Numbered from the stretch's first letter, positions 24,235-35,965 are shown. The stretch is DNA of 64,000 bases from Rhizoclosmatium globosum (GCA_002104985.1 MCGO01000093.1:62001-126000), one strand, 5' to 3'. The notes: generated by a model from the sequence alone, not told the origin. Made by a program: numbers and translations.

Positions 24235-25946
24235 TTATACAAACATTACATCCTTCAGACATCCGCTTCTCAGTATACAGGCCGACACACCATTATATAC
24301 TTCAGGCTGTCCACCAATTGGTTGTGGACCCCGACATCGTCCTTTTGATGCCTTCTTAATCCATCCAATCTATAGAAACCACTAGGTTAGTTTTCGCATT
24401 GTAATGCACCTAATACAAACCTCTTGAACTTTTGGAGGCACACGTCCACTGGATAGTTTCCACTTCCGAACTATGATGCGTTGTAATAACATGTCGTTTG
24501 AAGTCATGTTTCCTCAAGAACTATAAATCGAGAGTAATTATTAGTTGATGTTATAACTGGTTTCCTCTTAGATCCTTCGTCTCTCTTCACACCTCCATGC
24601 AACATACATTCTACTATAACATGTTCGCTTCGCTCACAAACTCACAACCTCTCGTTTCTCTCCTGACCATTCATATCAAAAAATCAAACACTTACCGATC
24701 GACCACACTCAATACACAAGAACGGTTTCACACCCAGAATTCTTTTCAATTCCTCCATGTCCTGAACTGTTCATACGCGGACTGCCAACATGACTCCCGG
24801 TCGAACTCCGATGACTTGTTTGAGAACCACCCCATTCACCATCACTTGAGAATCCACTCTCGGAACCATTATTGCTGCTCACGTATCCGCATGGTTCAAG
24901 ATAGCGTCGAGACTCATTACTGAATAAGGATTGTAAGGTCTTGTTGTTGTTGTTGCTGCTGTTGCTGCTGTAGTTGAGGAGATGGGTTCATTGAGGGATA
25001 CATTGAATTTTGATATAAAGCCTGATTTTGATTGAATGCATTCATATTGGTGGGATACATTTGATTCATATTGTTTGGGCTGATGAGATTTGAATTTGGA
25101 TTGGGCGAGACAGGTCCGAATGAGGCTAGTTACTAGTGACAGAGGAAGGGCGAGCAATAGGAGGCGATCAAGGGAACCGAATCCAGGGATTGGATGGGGA
25201 TTGTTGTTGTTGATAGTTGTTGTTGTAGTCCATTGGCAGTAATGAGGGTGATACACTCAGGGCCAGGTTGCCCATTCGTCCATGTATTGAAGCGCCAGAG
25301 GAAGAAGCGACAGGAGCGTCACGAGGAGACAAGAGATTTGAAATAGGCTTTTTGGAAGTTGAAGTTCGGGAGGCACCAAATATTCCAAGGGAGGGATCCA
25401 TTTCCTGGTCGTGGTCTTCATCGTCTGAGTCATGTGATTGTTGTTGTTGCAGTTGTCCTGAGCTGTTTGTGCGCGAGTTTGTTCGAGAGGCGATGAAGTT
25501 CGGGTGAACCAGTTTCTCGAAGTCGGACGCGGTTCAGTCTGGGCCGGTGGTGCGAGGGCGGCTGGATCCTGCACCGAGAGCGATGATGTCGCCGATGAAG
25601 AAGACGAGGCAGCAAATGGATTGATTCGTTTCCAGAAAGGCGGCGGTTGTTGTTGCTGTTGTTGCTGTTGTTGGTTGATTGCAGCCTGTTCGTCCGCACT
25701 CAAACAGTCAAATCGCTGAAGCGGAAGCGCATCAACAAGAAATGGATCCGGATTGGGGCCGCCTGCGTTCGATTCGTCAATGTTCGCATTCACGGCCGCC
25801 GCTGCGAGCGCAAGTCGCTGGGCTGGCGTCAACGTGGCGACAAGGGACAGCGCGAGGATCCCAAACTCATCGTCATTGGTGGTCGTGGCTGTAGTGGTCG
25901 TGGTGGTGCCTGGGTTAGAGTTTGTTGTCCCTTGTGCTGGTTGCAT
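24235..25946 (-). pseudogene. C2H2-C2HC zinc-finger regulator Z2, frame-broken
   Basis: Starts at 25946 (MQPAQGTTNSNPG) with a Thr-rich head and the family motif SLVATLTPAQRLALAAAA at residues about 34-52. A nine-Gln tract, a Ser/Ala stretch and a Gln/Asn-rich region (NMNQMYPTNMNAFNQNQ) follow. Near the C-terminus are KPFLCIECGRS, an intron 24521-24695, and FLRKHDFKRHVITTH. The second finger is degenerate: its first half is barely recognisable, and its end (LDGLRRHQK, then GRCRGP) is separated by one missing base near 24330 where an AAAGG run occurs. Further frame changes are needed near 25430-25450 and in 24900-25200. Same order and strand as Z1. It is probably a decayed family member, or one carrying sequence errors. 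Confidence 0.55.
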
Positions 25947-26121
25947 TTGTTGTTGCAGCGGCTCAAAAGAAAAGGAAAGAAGAAAAAGAACTCAAGTTGA
26001 AGGCTTGCAACTGAAACACGCTTGAAACTGTGATTGGCGGCTGGCGGCTGATTCTTTCTTTATTTGTGTAGACTGTTCTGTTCTGGTATCCCACATCACC
26101 TTACCACTTCATATTGCAGAT

Positions 26122-27071
26122 ATGGAGCGGACTTATCCGTCCATTCGTCACTGGGCCGCAACCCATTTTCCAGACAGCTTCACACCTAATACGGATCCTG
26201 CTATCATTAAACAGATCCTCTGCGATGACGAAGACTCCGAGCTTTATCAGCGTGTCGTTGATCAGGCATACAAAGTATTTCAAGACTTCTACTTCAAAAA
26301 CTACTCACAGACCCCCGCCAGGACGAGCAATATGAACCCCTCAACTTTCTCATCCGTGAATGCCGCTTAATGGGCAGGTATGCAATGGAAGCCGCCCTCA
26401 GCTTCAAAACCCTTGACGTCCTTGACCATCTTTGCCTTGAACACGGTGCAGATTGGGCTCCCTGCGACGATCCTCAAATTGGAAGATTCTTTCTGTACAG
26501 TAGCATATTATCGGACGCACTTGGAGAGAACTGGAAAGAAAAGTGGTTCCATATCATTAATGTCTCCATGCCGCTTTGTGGCGTCGTGAGAGGTTACCAA
26601 ATAGACTCTCCAGACAATCCGTACGCGCTTCAGGATAGTGAATTGTTGGAGATTGCACAAATGGGTCTCATGTTTTTAAACCAAGAAGCCATGACTGCAA
26701 TGCTCACACTCATGAGTGAAAGAAAGCTCAAAATTGACCCTTGGTATATCTCTTATACGGATCGTCCAGAATATTGGAGACATGCAGCAATTAAGACCAT
26801 TCGACTCGCGCTTCCCTTTATTGCCTTCGAAGAGACCTGTCACTTTGATGGATTACCTCGCGAGTCTTTACCAGATCTGGTGACTCCTTGTCACGACTCT
26901 CCTGAACAAGAAGCTGTAAATCTGAGAATCTTGGATATTGTGTGTGAGTCTTTTGAGTTGGACGCAGCTATTTCCGCGTTCTCTGGTGCACTTTTTAAGA
27001 CAGACTTGTCCTCAGATGATAGGAGTCTGTTACAAACAAAATTAGATCAACTTCTTGGGAATAAAACGTGA
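26122..27071 (+). CDS. hypothetical protein, one frame break
   Basis: Not recognised. The reading begins at 26122 (MERTYPSIRHWAATHFPDSF), 175 bp from the divergent Z2 start, and ends at 27071. About 316 residues result if one frame change is allowed near 26300: the downstream frame extends upstream as DEQYEPLNFLIRECRLMGRY, which joins sensibly to FQDFYFKNYS. The protein looks globular, soluble and mostly helical, with no signal peptide or membrane segment. Distinct segments include LDVLDHLCLEHGADWAPCDD and a helical C-terminus. It is the only plus-strand gene inside the zinc-finger cluster. The single break may be a sequencing indel. Confidence 0.55.
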
Positions 27072-27114
27072 AATTTGGGAATTTTTCGAGTCAAATGAAA
27101 GCAATCGATGTTTA

Positions 27115-28021
27115 TTAGCCGCTCGTATCTTCAACTTTTGGCTTTGCCTTACATCGGCCTTGTTCATGTTTCCGAAGTGCATCCATTCTGTTCAATACGT
27201 TGTTAAATAGAGTGTAACAGAGACTATTCAAGCTAACCTTCGGAAAATACGGCCGCAAAGCTTACATTGAATAATCGGGGCGTCAGGGGCTGGGTGTAAC
27301 GTCTGGATGTGACGTCTCAAATCGTGAAGCCTCATAAACTGGAAACGAAATATCAACGTCACTTCATGCGAATAGAATGTCAAAAACATTTAAAATACCA
27401 TTCTTCCACAAACAGGGCATAGTGACTGTTTGGGTTCATGATCATTGACACGCTGATTTGAACACGTTATATGAGACGTATTGCCTTCGTCGTCCAAACT
27501 AATATCTCTGAAATAGTGTACGTTGGTATTGCTTGAGCGGCTCTCTGATCCAACGAATGAAAATAGATCATCAAAGTGTGTCGACATTATGTCAATTGAA
27601 GGAATTGGACGAGAATCATCAGTGTGAAGCCCATTCGAATCAGACACAGAATTAATGCTTCCAGAATGTATACGAGCGTTTTGAAACGCATATTCGAATG
27701 ATGCGTCACAGATAACCTCGTGAGAATCTTTTGGCTGTGTTCTTGGGTCGGCAGATGCCATTCCAGTTTTGCCAAAGCAGTAACAGAATGTGAATTCAAC
27801 AAATCAAAACCATCATGCTGCTCAAGTAACTGTTGTTGAGGTATTGCTGGAGGCTGAGACTGGACAATCCATGATTCTCCCACTCCAGACGCGACAACAG
27901 CTTCGTTGCTCGTTATTCGCCCTGATAGAGCGATTTGTGCAAGTCTTAAACGTTGTTCACGCGTTAATGTAGATAGAAGAGCGTCCCAGTGGCCAGGGAC
28001 CTCTGGAGGCTGCATCCTCAC
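27115..28021 (-). CDS. C2H2-C2HC zinc-finger regulator Z3
   Basis: A shorter member of the local family. It starts at 28021 (MRMQPPEVPGHWDALL), and the family motif WDALLSTLTREQRLRLAQIA lies at residues about 12-31. A Gln/Pro/Ser-rich middle follows, in which the frame changes once near 27765-27780 (around GCAAAACTGG). The finger exons are intact: SLCPVCGRM, intron 27339-27398, FMRLHDLRRHIQTLH, CKLCGRIFRR, intron 27188-27237, MDALRKHEQGRCKAK. Finger 1 is C2H2; finger 2 has CxxC and ends H-x4-C. The last residues are VEDTSG. The 3' end lies only 43 bp from the stop of the convergent plus-strand gene. Sequence-specific DNA binding is inferred. Confidence 0.65.
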
Positions 28022-28189
28022 TGTTGGAGGCGGATTCTTTTTTGAAAGTCATGTCTTTTATGACCGACGAAAGTAAAAGAGGCTGGATTGGCCATTATTT
28101 TTATCGTGAATCCTATTTACTGAATTATTTTCGAGCGGTTTTCGAGTAGTTTTTCCAAGGTGAACGCCCAAAACGAGCTATTACAATCA

Positions 28190-29103
28190 TCAATCATCAA
28201 TAGAGCCAGTCTTTCCTTTACACCTTCCTTTTTGATGTTTTCGCAGAGCGTCCAACCTTCCGAATTTTATGATTCAGTCAAAAAGACGAAATAGACGGAA
28301 TATTCTCACCTTCGAAACGTTTGATTACATATGTCGCACTGTATTAATGGTGCATCTGGCGGTCGATGCATGGTATGAATGTGCCGTTTCAGGTCGTGAT
28401 GCCTCATAAACTAAATTTGATTGTTAAATACGATAGTGACGAGACTTTCCTTTACCAATCTTTGACAAAACATGCATTGAAACTTTCTTATTCCATCATG
28501 TGAGTGTTTTGATGTAGAGACGGAGGTTGAGGGGCATGATGTGCCACGAAAACTTGAGGATGAAATTTGTGAGTGACTTGAAGGCCGTGAGAGCTCTACA
28601 GATTCTGCTATCGATTCGCCGTATATTGTATAATTCATAGGCGGCTCGCTCTTTCTTCGCATTTCGGGGATATATCCTATCGATCCAACACAATCCGGCA
28701 AAGATGCAGATGACACGAAAGGTTGGGCGACAACGTCCATGATAGATCCATTCGTTGAGCTTATATTAACGTTGGTTTCAAATAGCTGGTGGGACTGCTG
28801 CTGAAACTCGGGCGAGGTAAAGCTAGGTTCATCAAACCCCATCAAATCGGACGAAGTCCATTCAGTCTCCAGCTCCTTATCGCTCAGAAAAGGTACAGTA
28901 TTTTGGTTATTTAAAGCCATTGTCAGTGGTTGTTTCGGCTCCTGCTGTTCAAGGACAGTAGCGGAATCCATAACAGGCAAATCGTCGCTTTGTGGTGGAA
29001 GGCTCAAAGCGACTTCTGCCAAGCGAAGGCGTTGTGACGGTGTAAGAATCGATACGAAAGCATCCCATTCAGTCTCCGGTTTCATTTTTCGAGCAAATCT
29101 CAC
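28190..29103 (-). CDS. C2H2-C2HC zinc-finger regulator Z4
   Basis: The cleanest intron-containing family member: about 271 residues, three exons (introns 28411-28455 and 28257-28309), no frame break. The N-terminal motif WDAFVSILTPSQRLRLAEVA lies at residues about 13-32. The middle is acidic and Ser/Gln-rich, resembling an activation region (for example TEWTSSDLMGFDEP). Fingers: FQCMFCQRL, then FMRHHDLKRHIHTMH, then CDICNQTFRR and LDALRKHQKGRCKGKTG. Each intron interrupts a finger at the same residue as in Z1 and Z3. The C-terminus is basic. It is tandem with Z3, 168 bp upstream on the same strand, which suggests local duplication. Confidence 0.75.
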
Positions 29104-30681
29104 AGCCGAACCAACTTCAAGTTCGCAAAACCTACAAATACGCCACGTTCTTCAACCATCCATTCGTCAAAAGCGAAGTTACTTATACAAGTGACTCTTG
29201 CGAGATTCGTACAATTTGAGACGGTCAGCTATAAGATAATTGGTTTGGCTGTTTTGAGTTTATGTGCCCCTTCCGCTGAACAGTCAGTGTAGAACATGGT
29301 TTGAGCCTTCCAAATTGCAGATAAATATGCAGAAAAGATGCTCTCTTTTGCTTGTAAACCCGGTCAGCTGTCAGATATGTTGACCCTGGGGGCTAAAGTT
29401 GTCGTTTGGGGGCTGAGAGAATTTCAATGCGAGACTTCGTGGATCTACACTAATGAGGGACTTAATTCATGCGCAATATTCTTATATGGCTCCTCTCAGA
29501 ACTGTCAGAACCGATGATACATACTTCTGCCCGAAAGAACAAGAAATCTTCGAAAGTTCAAGTAGAGTGGCAACTGTTTCACCAAAAATATGTGGCAATC
29601 ATGGATTCCAATCAATCCATATCTCGCTTGTGTGTACACATGTGTGTGATACAGCCGTGGGATATGATAACAATTACAATTTTTCAAGCATAGAGGACTC
29701 GAGACTCGTATAATTGACATTGTTGCGCTAGAAACTAGCTCATTGGGTCCAAATATGTGCATAATATTGAGCCCAGAAGTATGGATATGCCTTATATTTA
29801 GGCTGGCCAACAGCCTCAAAAAGTATGGCACTGAATTATTCGCTTCAAGTGACGAGATTCGATTTTTGAAGGAAAGCTTAAGGTCTTAGTACACATGATT
29901 CAGATCAGTCGACGTTGTGTTTAACTTGACTCGGGAGCCGGACGACCATCAAGGCTCATGTGCGCAGACTGACATCAAAACAAGAGAATAATTGCGATAG
30001 CATTCAAGACAGTGGCTGTGAGACTTTTGCATACGCTGATGAAGGAATTCAATGAACTTTGAACAGGAGCTGGATTGGGATTGAGTTCCCTCAGCCATAC
30101 TTTGGTGAGGACTTCGTTATATACAATCAGCAGTTACGGGCCATATTTGAGATAAGAGGGTGCTGATGAGATGGTGTGAAAGAGGCTTGCGACTCTCTGT
30201 TGGATGTGTTGAAGTTACCTTTACACGTGAAACGATCCATCAGTCGGTTAGTTACGGTCTTCACAGTTTCTCCTGACGCATATTGAGCTAAATCGACGAA
30301 AATGCGAGCTCTTGTTCGCTCTTTGGCACGCATTCTGGCAATACTTTTGCTGCAGAGTCATCCAGAACGTCAACATCAACATCAAACCTCATCGTTACTG
30401 ATGAGATATTCTAAATTTTAGCGTTATTTTATACGCTTCAGTTGTTAGCTAGTCTCTGAATTCTATTGCATAACTCGGTTTTTTACACATCATCACTCAA
30501 GAATCACTAGCGACGATAGTTACTCGCCACGCAGCTTTTCAAGCGCGATAGTTTTTGCGATCAGTATAACAGTTTGGTCTGAATGACCAAAGTGATTTTT
30601 CAAAGTTTCAAGAATTGGCAAATCCAAACTTCTAAGTTCTGATTACACTCTGACATTCTTAGCGCGCGAGTTTGGGTCCAG
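29104..30681. other. gene-free spacer upstream of the HET-like gene
   Basis: Nearly 1.6 kb with no supported gene. Open frames are short, overlap in several frames, and carry no recognisable motifs. The left end is the promoter side of Z4, the right end that of the HET-like gene. AT-rich composition and lack of repeats suggest plain intergenic DNA; an unrecognised non-coding RNA cannot be excluded. Confidence 0.45.
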
Positions 30682-30724
30682 GTAAACGACATGGCTTATG
30701 TTTAATCGACTAATTGTTGAACAG

Positions 30725-33692
30725 ATGGTTTCTTTTGTTGTTAACCAGCCGAATAACTTGAAGATTATGTTGAAGACAACCAAGTTGTTGACATCTTGCC
30801 ATGTCCCAAAACCTCTGACCGGTGCAAATGTTGGGATCGCCGTGCCAAAAGATCACCTGGCTATTCAAGAAGCGCTGGTGGCACTTGGCGCGAGAGTGTT
30901 TGACATTGGATGCCATGGTAGCGCAGTAATTGGCCCGTCAAACCCCTTGGATGTGAGTGAGAGGACCCGAGATACACTTAAATCGACCATTTCTGATGAT
31001 TCGATCCAGCAACCGGATGATTTGGAGAGTGTATGGGAACTCGATCTTTGTGTGGGGTCTGAGTCCATTATCCCGACTATGAAAGATGCACACCGAGGTA
31101 GTCCCTCTTATTCCGAGTGTTTTATAATTTACATGTTTATATATCATTCGATAGACTTACGCGGATACGTTCTTGTTGCATCAGACGATGAATTGACGGA
31201 CCAAATCTCTTGCCCATACACGGTCGTACATCCCGCTACTAACACCATCGAGTTTGTCCTCCGAATTTCGCAAAGCCTTATCATCCTGTGGGCCAACATA
31301 AACAACTCTCCGATTCAACTGGGTCTTGGAACACACAAGCAATTCAACCGAATGACAGACCTAGCATTGAAAAATCTGCAAGTGATTTCTGAAGCTCGAA
31401 ACGCATCTATCAAAGCGATTTGTGCTAATCGTGTTGTATGGTCCGTATTCACAACGAATGCTGCACGTGAGGGCCACAACGTCTGTTGGATGCCTATTGT
31501 TCCTGAATTCTCTGAAGCAATTTGCGGCCAAGTGCGTGGCCTTCGAATTCCAACTGAGAGTGAAATTGAAGCATATTCATGGATTCGGCCAATCCGCCAA
31601 CACCCTTCGTCAGTCCTTCGTGATATGAGTATCACTCGAGACGGCTGTTTGAACTTCACTTGCCAAACGATAAAATCAATTCAACCAGTTTCTATTCCAG
31701 ACGATCAAATCGACATTGGCTCTGTGACAAAACAAATGAAGATAAAATGTGAACACAGTTGCAACGAAGTTTTCTTGTGGGCCTCAAACGCGCTGTACTC
31801 TATATCCAGTTGCTTTCTCCTCAAATCTAGTTCGTATGAACTGGTACTCTTCCAAAATCATGTTTTCTTTCTTGGAAATAACGCACGGCACTTGGTAGCC
31901 GCAGCTCCCCGAGAGCTGTTCAAGATTGAATTTGCGCCAACCTTTTCATCTTATCGGATTGGAACCATGACGCACAATGATCCGAAATACAGTGTAGTAT
32001 CTCATGTCTGGGGAAGAGATACTGTCGAAAACGTCACGCATATGTGGGGCGTAAAAATGCCGGATTATGTAACAATCAACCGTAATTTATCGAAAAGAAT
32101 TTTCATGCGCTGGCTATATTCAAGAGACGAACGTGTTTGGATGGATATATTCAACAACAATCAGCACGACAAGAGAGTTCAATCTGCTCAAGTCGCTGTA
32201 ATGGATATTCTATATGGTGCGTTTATTGACAGACTCGAAGTTATCTAACTATTGTGTAGCACGCGCAGAGCGATGTTACTTGGTGGTAGAATGTCCTCAA
32301 GCTGGATTGAATTTTGACAAAGCACTTGGAATGTTTTCGCATTCAAAGCTCCCTCTCATTGTCACTGGAAGTGAACTTGATATTCAACCAGTCGTATTTC
32401 ACGATGATTGGTCGGAAGTCTTGGAGTTTGTTTTGAACAAGACTGATTACCGCGGCCGCGTATGGACTTTACAAGAGGAGCTCGTTTCGAAACACAAGGT
32501 TCTGGTTATTGCACCAGAGGACTATGATGCAGTTTATATTGCAAGCTCTAGCTTTGATCAAGACCTTATTCCGAACTATGAACGATTGACCAAGGAAAAA
32601 CTTGCAGAATGTTCGGAGCTTTACAAAAACGCTTTGCGATACCGTAAAACTGGCGACATAGGATACAATCCCGCAACGATTCGTGCGCAAACGTTAATTC
32701 AACTACGAAACTACGACCGTCAATGTTACCGTCCCGTTGATCACGTATTCGCAGTATACCGCCTCTTGGGTATTGAAATGGAAACCGACTATCATGACGA
32801 TTCCGAAAAAATTCTTCAAGAATGGCAAATCAAGTTATTACAATCGGGAATTCTGATGCTTCCTTACGCGACTCATTATTCCTATCGTATAACCTTGAAA
32901 ACTGATTCATGCTGGAAATCCTTGTATTGGGTGCCATGGAAAGAAGAAATTTTCAAAAACGAAACACCTAGATCGGACTTCGAGTTACACATTGAGGACG
33001 TGGGCCCATTACCACCACCAAAAGATTTTGACCTTGAAACCATGAAAGTTTCGCCACCACCCGACGAATCAAAACAGCCAACAATCGCTGAACTCCAGAA
33101 ACGAGTCTTTGCCGATGCTTATTACGATTCTCTTTTCTTCCAGTTCTCCCGAGCCTTTGATTTGTCCTACAAGTTCACCCAAAATGGGCGCGATTTGATC
33201 GTTGATGAAGTAGATGGCCCAATAACAGATGATAGAGTCGATAGCGGTGTTCAAGTAGCAGAAGATGTACAAGAGTACAATTTTGTGATTGTGATGAAGT
33301 ATGGCTGGACTCAGGTTTTGGCAGAGTCAGATGCCTTGAATGCAACATTTTACCCTCATAACCACAACTTTGAAAGGCAGATAGAAGATCTTGTCAAGCT
33401 AAACTTTGAATTGACGACAAGAAAGAAGCGTGCTAGAGTCACAGTATACTGTCAAAAGGAAACTTGCGGGCCTACTCCACACAAGGGTGTCGATATTGTC
33501 CGACTTGCGACCGAAAGCGGAAGCAAGTATTGTGTCATTGTAAAGCATGCCGCGGATGACGTAAAATGTATTCGAGTCGTTGGCAGTTTGCCGTTCAAAC
33601 TACCCGCTGGAAATACTATTTACCAACATGTTTTCGGTGGAAGCGAATCTCTGTGGCAAGAAAGTCTTTGGGATGAAGGGTTGGAAGAATAG
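30725..33692 (+). CDS. large HET-like (heterokaryon-incompatibility-type) protein
   Basis: Three exons encode 955 residues (introns 31098-31154 and 32217-32259). The start at 30725 (MVSFVVNQP) directly follows a likely 5' UTR intron, 30682-30724, with GTAAAC, a CTAAT branch-like site and CAG. The central part has the order of HET-domain motifs: YSVVSHVWGRDTV, then RVWMDIFNNNQHDKRVQSAQ, VAVMDILYARAERCYLVV, and after about 80 residues RGRVWTLQEELVSKHKV. These match the fungal HET pattern (YxxxSYxWG, W.D..CInQ...E...Q...M..IY..A, R.WT.QE). In filamentous fungi HET domains trigger cell death on non-self recognition. The first 330 residues have no recognised domain. A role here in self/non-self response is an inference. 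Confidence 0.72.
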
Positions 33693-33796
33693 AAGCCTGA
33701 AAGCTGTTTGGGAAGGGAAGTATTCTTCGGGATAAATACAACGATGCCTCGATATCAATTTTACTACATCTAAAATAAAAAACCCATACGTGGAAT

Positions 33797-35965
33797 TCAA
33801 ACAACGAAAAACCCATTATCCTGCTTCGGACTGGTACCCAACCCTCCAACTCCATTCTGATTCGCCCCTGAACCACTTCCACCAACAGCTCGACACCGTC
33901 CCTTCTCATGCCTCCTCAACCCATCCATTCGTTTAAACGTCGCCCCACAGTCTGGACACCGCACAAGATTAACTCCACTCCCTTCCAACCCAACTGCATG
34001 CGTTGAAATCACGTGTCGTTTGAAATCATGTTTTCGGAGGAACGAGCGCCCGCATTCTTGACAGAGGAAGGGTTTCACGCCGGAGGAGGATGCGGATCCG
34101 GGTGCTGCATTGTGTTTCTCGATTCCACCTGATTTCGCGGGACTTCCGACACGGAATTTCGGGGTTGCTTGTTGGGGTTTTGAGGAACCGGGTATGGATG
34201 TTGCGGGTGTTGTGGATGTTATTGGGATGGGTGTGGAGTGGTGGTTTGGGGTGGTTGGTTCTGTGTCGGAGAGGCGACCGAAGGATGCGCCGTCGCCGTC
34301 GGAGCTGAATCCGGATTCGGAGTGGGAGTCGGCGGCGGAGGATGAGTAGCCGCATTGCTGGAGGATGGCTTCGATGGTTGCGAGGGATGGGTTTGTGTGG
34401 GTAGCTGGGACTGGAGGTGGCTGAGTGTACAAGAGAGAAGTGGCGGATGTGTTTCGTGGAAGGGATGGATTTGTGTTAGATGTTCGGGCGGGGCCTTGGA
34501 GTGGGGATATTAGGCCTGATGGGGTTTGGATTGGATGAGATGTGGGGGATGGGGAGGATTGAAGCATCTTTTGGACGACGGCTTTTGGACCCATGTTGAG
34601 GCCGAGAGATGATAGCTTTGCTTTTAAAGACGCGACACTGTTGGTGCGGCTTGGAACAGCTGAAGCTTTTTCAGAGGAATCAGAGAGGTAAGCAGCCAAT
34701 TCATCGTCCGCATCAGACATGACAGTATCTTGAGTTACAATTTTTTCTAGTTTTGGTTTTGATGATGTTGAAGAAGGACGGTTCAACGACGACGAGGGCG
34801 ATACTCCAGAATTTCTCGACAGCGACATTGATGAAGCACTTCCTGCAAATTGGCCTCCAAACATTGGATTAGAACCACGCTGTTTCCCACCCAACAATTG
34901 ACCCAAGTCAGCACAATCATCGTCATCATCCGAGTCTGTATCTGGCTGATTGAGTTTTCGAATAGAATTCGACTTTGCCCGAGCAAACCAGTTTGCTCCC
35001 GCCGCAAGGGTACGTTCTTTGGTGTATTTCGTATTCGAGGCAGCAGGAACAGCAGCAGGAACAGCCGCAGCCGCAGCCGCAGCAAATTGACTAGCCTGAG
35101 CTGCTTGTGTAGTTTGAGTTGTTTGAGTTTGAACAGGGTTCAAATTTGGCGACGTTGACATTGAATTTCCACGAAATACTTTTTTGAAGAAGTTTGATTG
35201 AATTGGTTGCGGTTGAGTTGGGGCTTGCGCCTGAGGCAAGGGTTGTTGAGGAGGTTTCTGTTGCAGCGGTTGTAATTGTTGTTGCTGTTGTTGTAGAAGG
35301 AATTGATGGTATTGCTGTTGGAATAGTTGCTGTTGTTGTTGCTGTTGCTGTAATTGCTGTTGCATTAACGCCGCGGAGATAGATGGATCATGTAGTTGTT
35401 GTTGCAACAGCAACATCTGTTCTGGGGTGAACGCAGACAGGTCCATCGGTTGGTCAAGCGGAAACAGGGTATTAAGATCACTTTGATTTGTACCAATGGT
35501 GGGCGATAGAGTGGTGCCTCCTGATGCGGCAAGAGTCATCGGGTTCATCTGGCTCAACTGTTGCTGCAGCAACAAGTCCGCCAGCAGAGGATCCGTCATC
35601 ATTGCATCAAACTGTTGTTGCTGCTGTTGTTGCTGTTGCTGCTGCTGCATCTGTAGCTGGAGCATGAGCAATTGGGTCTGCGGGTCGCTGCTCTGCGTCT
35701 GAGCACCAAACAAGAGCGCCTCCAACTGAGCATCTCCCTGTGTCACTGTCGTTGGTGATTGAGTCGAAATCGAAGCCCGTCGAAACTGTTCCTGTTCGGC
35801 AACAAGTCGCTGGATCTCGCGCCGCTGCTGCTCAACAAGGCCCGCCGATGGACCCGATCCTGATCCAGAGGAACACAACACATCGTTTGACACGCTCGAT
35901 GTCGGCGACAGCGATGCCAACAGCGCGTCCAGTTGCGCATCCGTGACGGTGTTGGGTGCATTCAT
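33797..35965 (-). CDS. C2H2-C2HC zinc-finger regulator Z5, intronless, polyglutamine-rich
   Basis: A single uninterrupted frame of 722 residues from the ATG at 35965 (MNAPNTVTDAQLDALLASLS). A second family-like motif, AFTPEQMLLLQQQLHD, lies near residue 190. Long Gln tracts lie at about residues 105-118 and 205-250, and an Ala run near 315. Low-complexity Ser/Pro regions lead to two C-terminal fingers: FLCQECGRSFLRKHDFKRHV and VRCPDCGATFKRMDGLRRHE followed by KGRC. Finger 1 is C2H2, finger 2 ends H-x4-C, as in Z1-Z4, but neither finger is interrupted by an intron. The long Gln-rich region suggests a transcriptional activator or a condensate-forming domain. Nuclear DNA binding is inferred. Confidence 0.78.
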   Translation of the reverse strand: MNAPNTVTDAQLDALLASLSPTSSVSNDVLCSSGSGSGPSAGLVEQQRREIQRLVAEQEQFRRASISTQSPTTVTQGDAQLEALLFGAQTQSSDPQTQLLMLQLQMQQQQQQQQQQQQFDAMMTDPLLADLLLQQQLSQMNPMTLAASGGTTLSPTIGTNQSDLNTLFPLDQPMDLSAFTPEQMLLLQQQLHDPSISAALMQQQLQQQQQQQQLFQQQYHQFLLQQQQQQLQPLQQKPPQQPLPQAQAPTQPQPIQSNFFKKVFRGNSMSTSPNLNPVQTQTTQTTQAAQASQFAAAAAAAVPAAVPAASNTKYTKERTLAAGANWFARAKSNSIRKLNQPDTDSDDDDDCADLGQLLGGKQRGSNPMFGGQFAGSASSMSLSRNSGVSPSSSLNRPSSTSSKPKLEKIVTQDTVMSDADDELAAYLSDSSEKASAVPSRTNSVASLKAKLSSLGLNMGPKAVVQKMLQSSPSPTSHPIQTPSGLISPLQGPARTSNTNPSLPRNTSATSLLYTQPPPVPATHTNPSLATIEAILQQCGYSSSAADSHSESGFSSDGDGASFGRLSDTEPTTPNHHSTPIPITSTTPATSIPGSSKPQQATPKFRVGSPAKSGGIEKHNAAPGSASSSGVKPFLCQECGRSFLRKHDFKRHVISTHAVGLEGSGVNLVRCPDCGATFKRMDGLRRHEKGRCRAVGGSGSGANQNGVGGLGTSPKQDNGFFVV
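35270..35375. repeat. CAG/CAA-type trinucleotide tracts coding polyglutamine
   Basis: On the plus strand this shows as runs of TTG/CTG triplets; on the coding minus strand they are CAA and CAG codons of Z5. A second tract lies at about 35612-35650. Mixed CAA/CAG use argues for selection on glutamine rather than simple triplet expansion. Similar tracts occur in Z1 (about 23370-23420) and Z2 (about 25645-25675). Confidence 0.8.
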
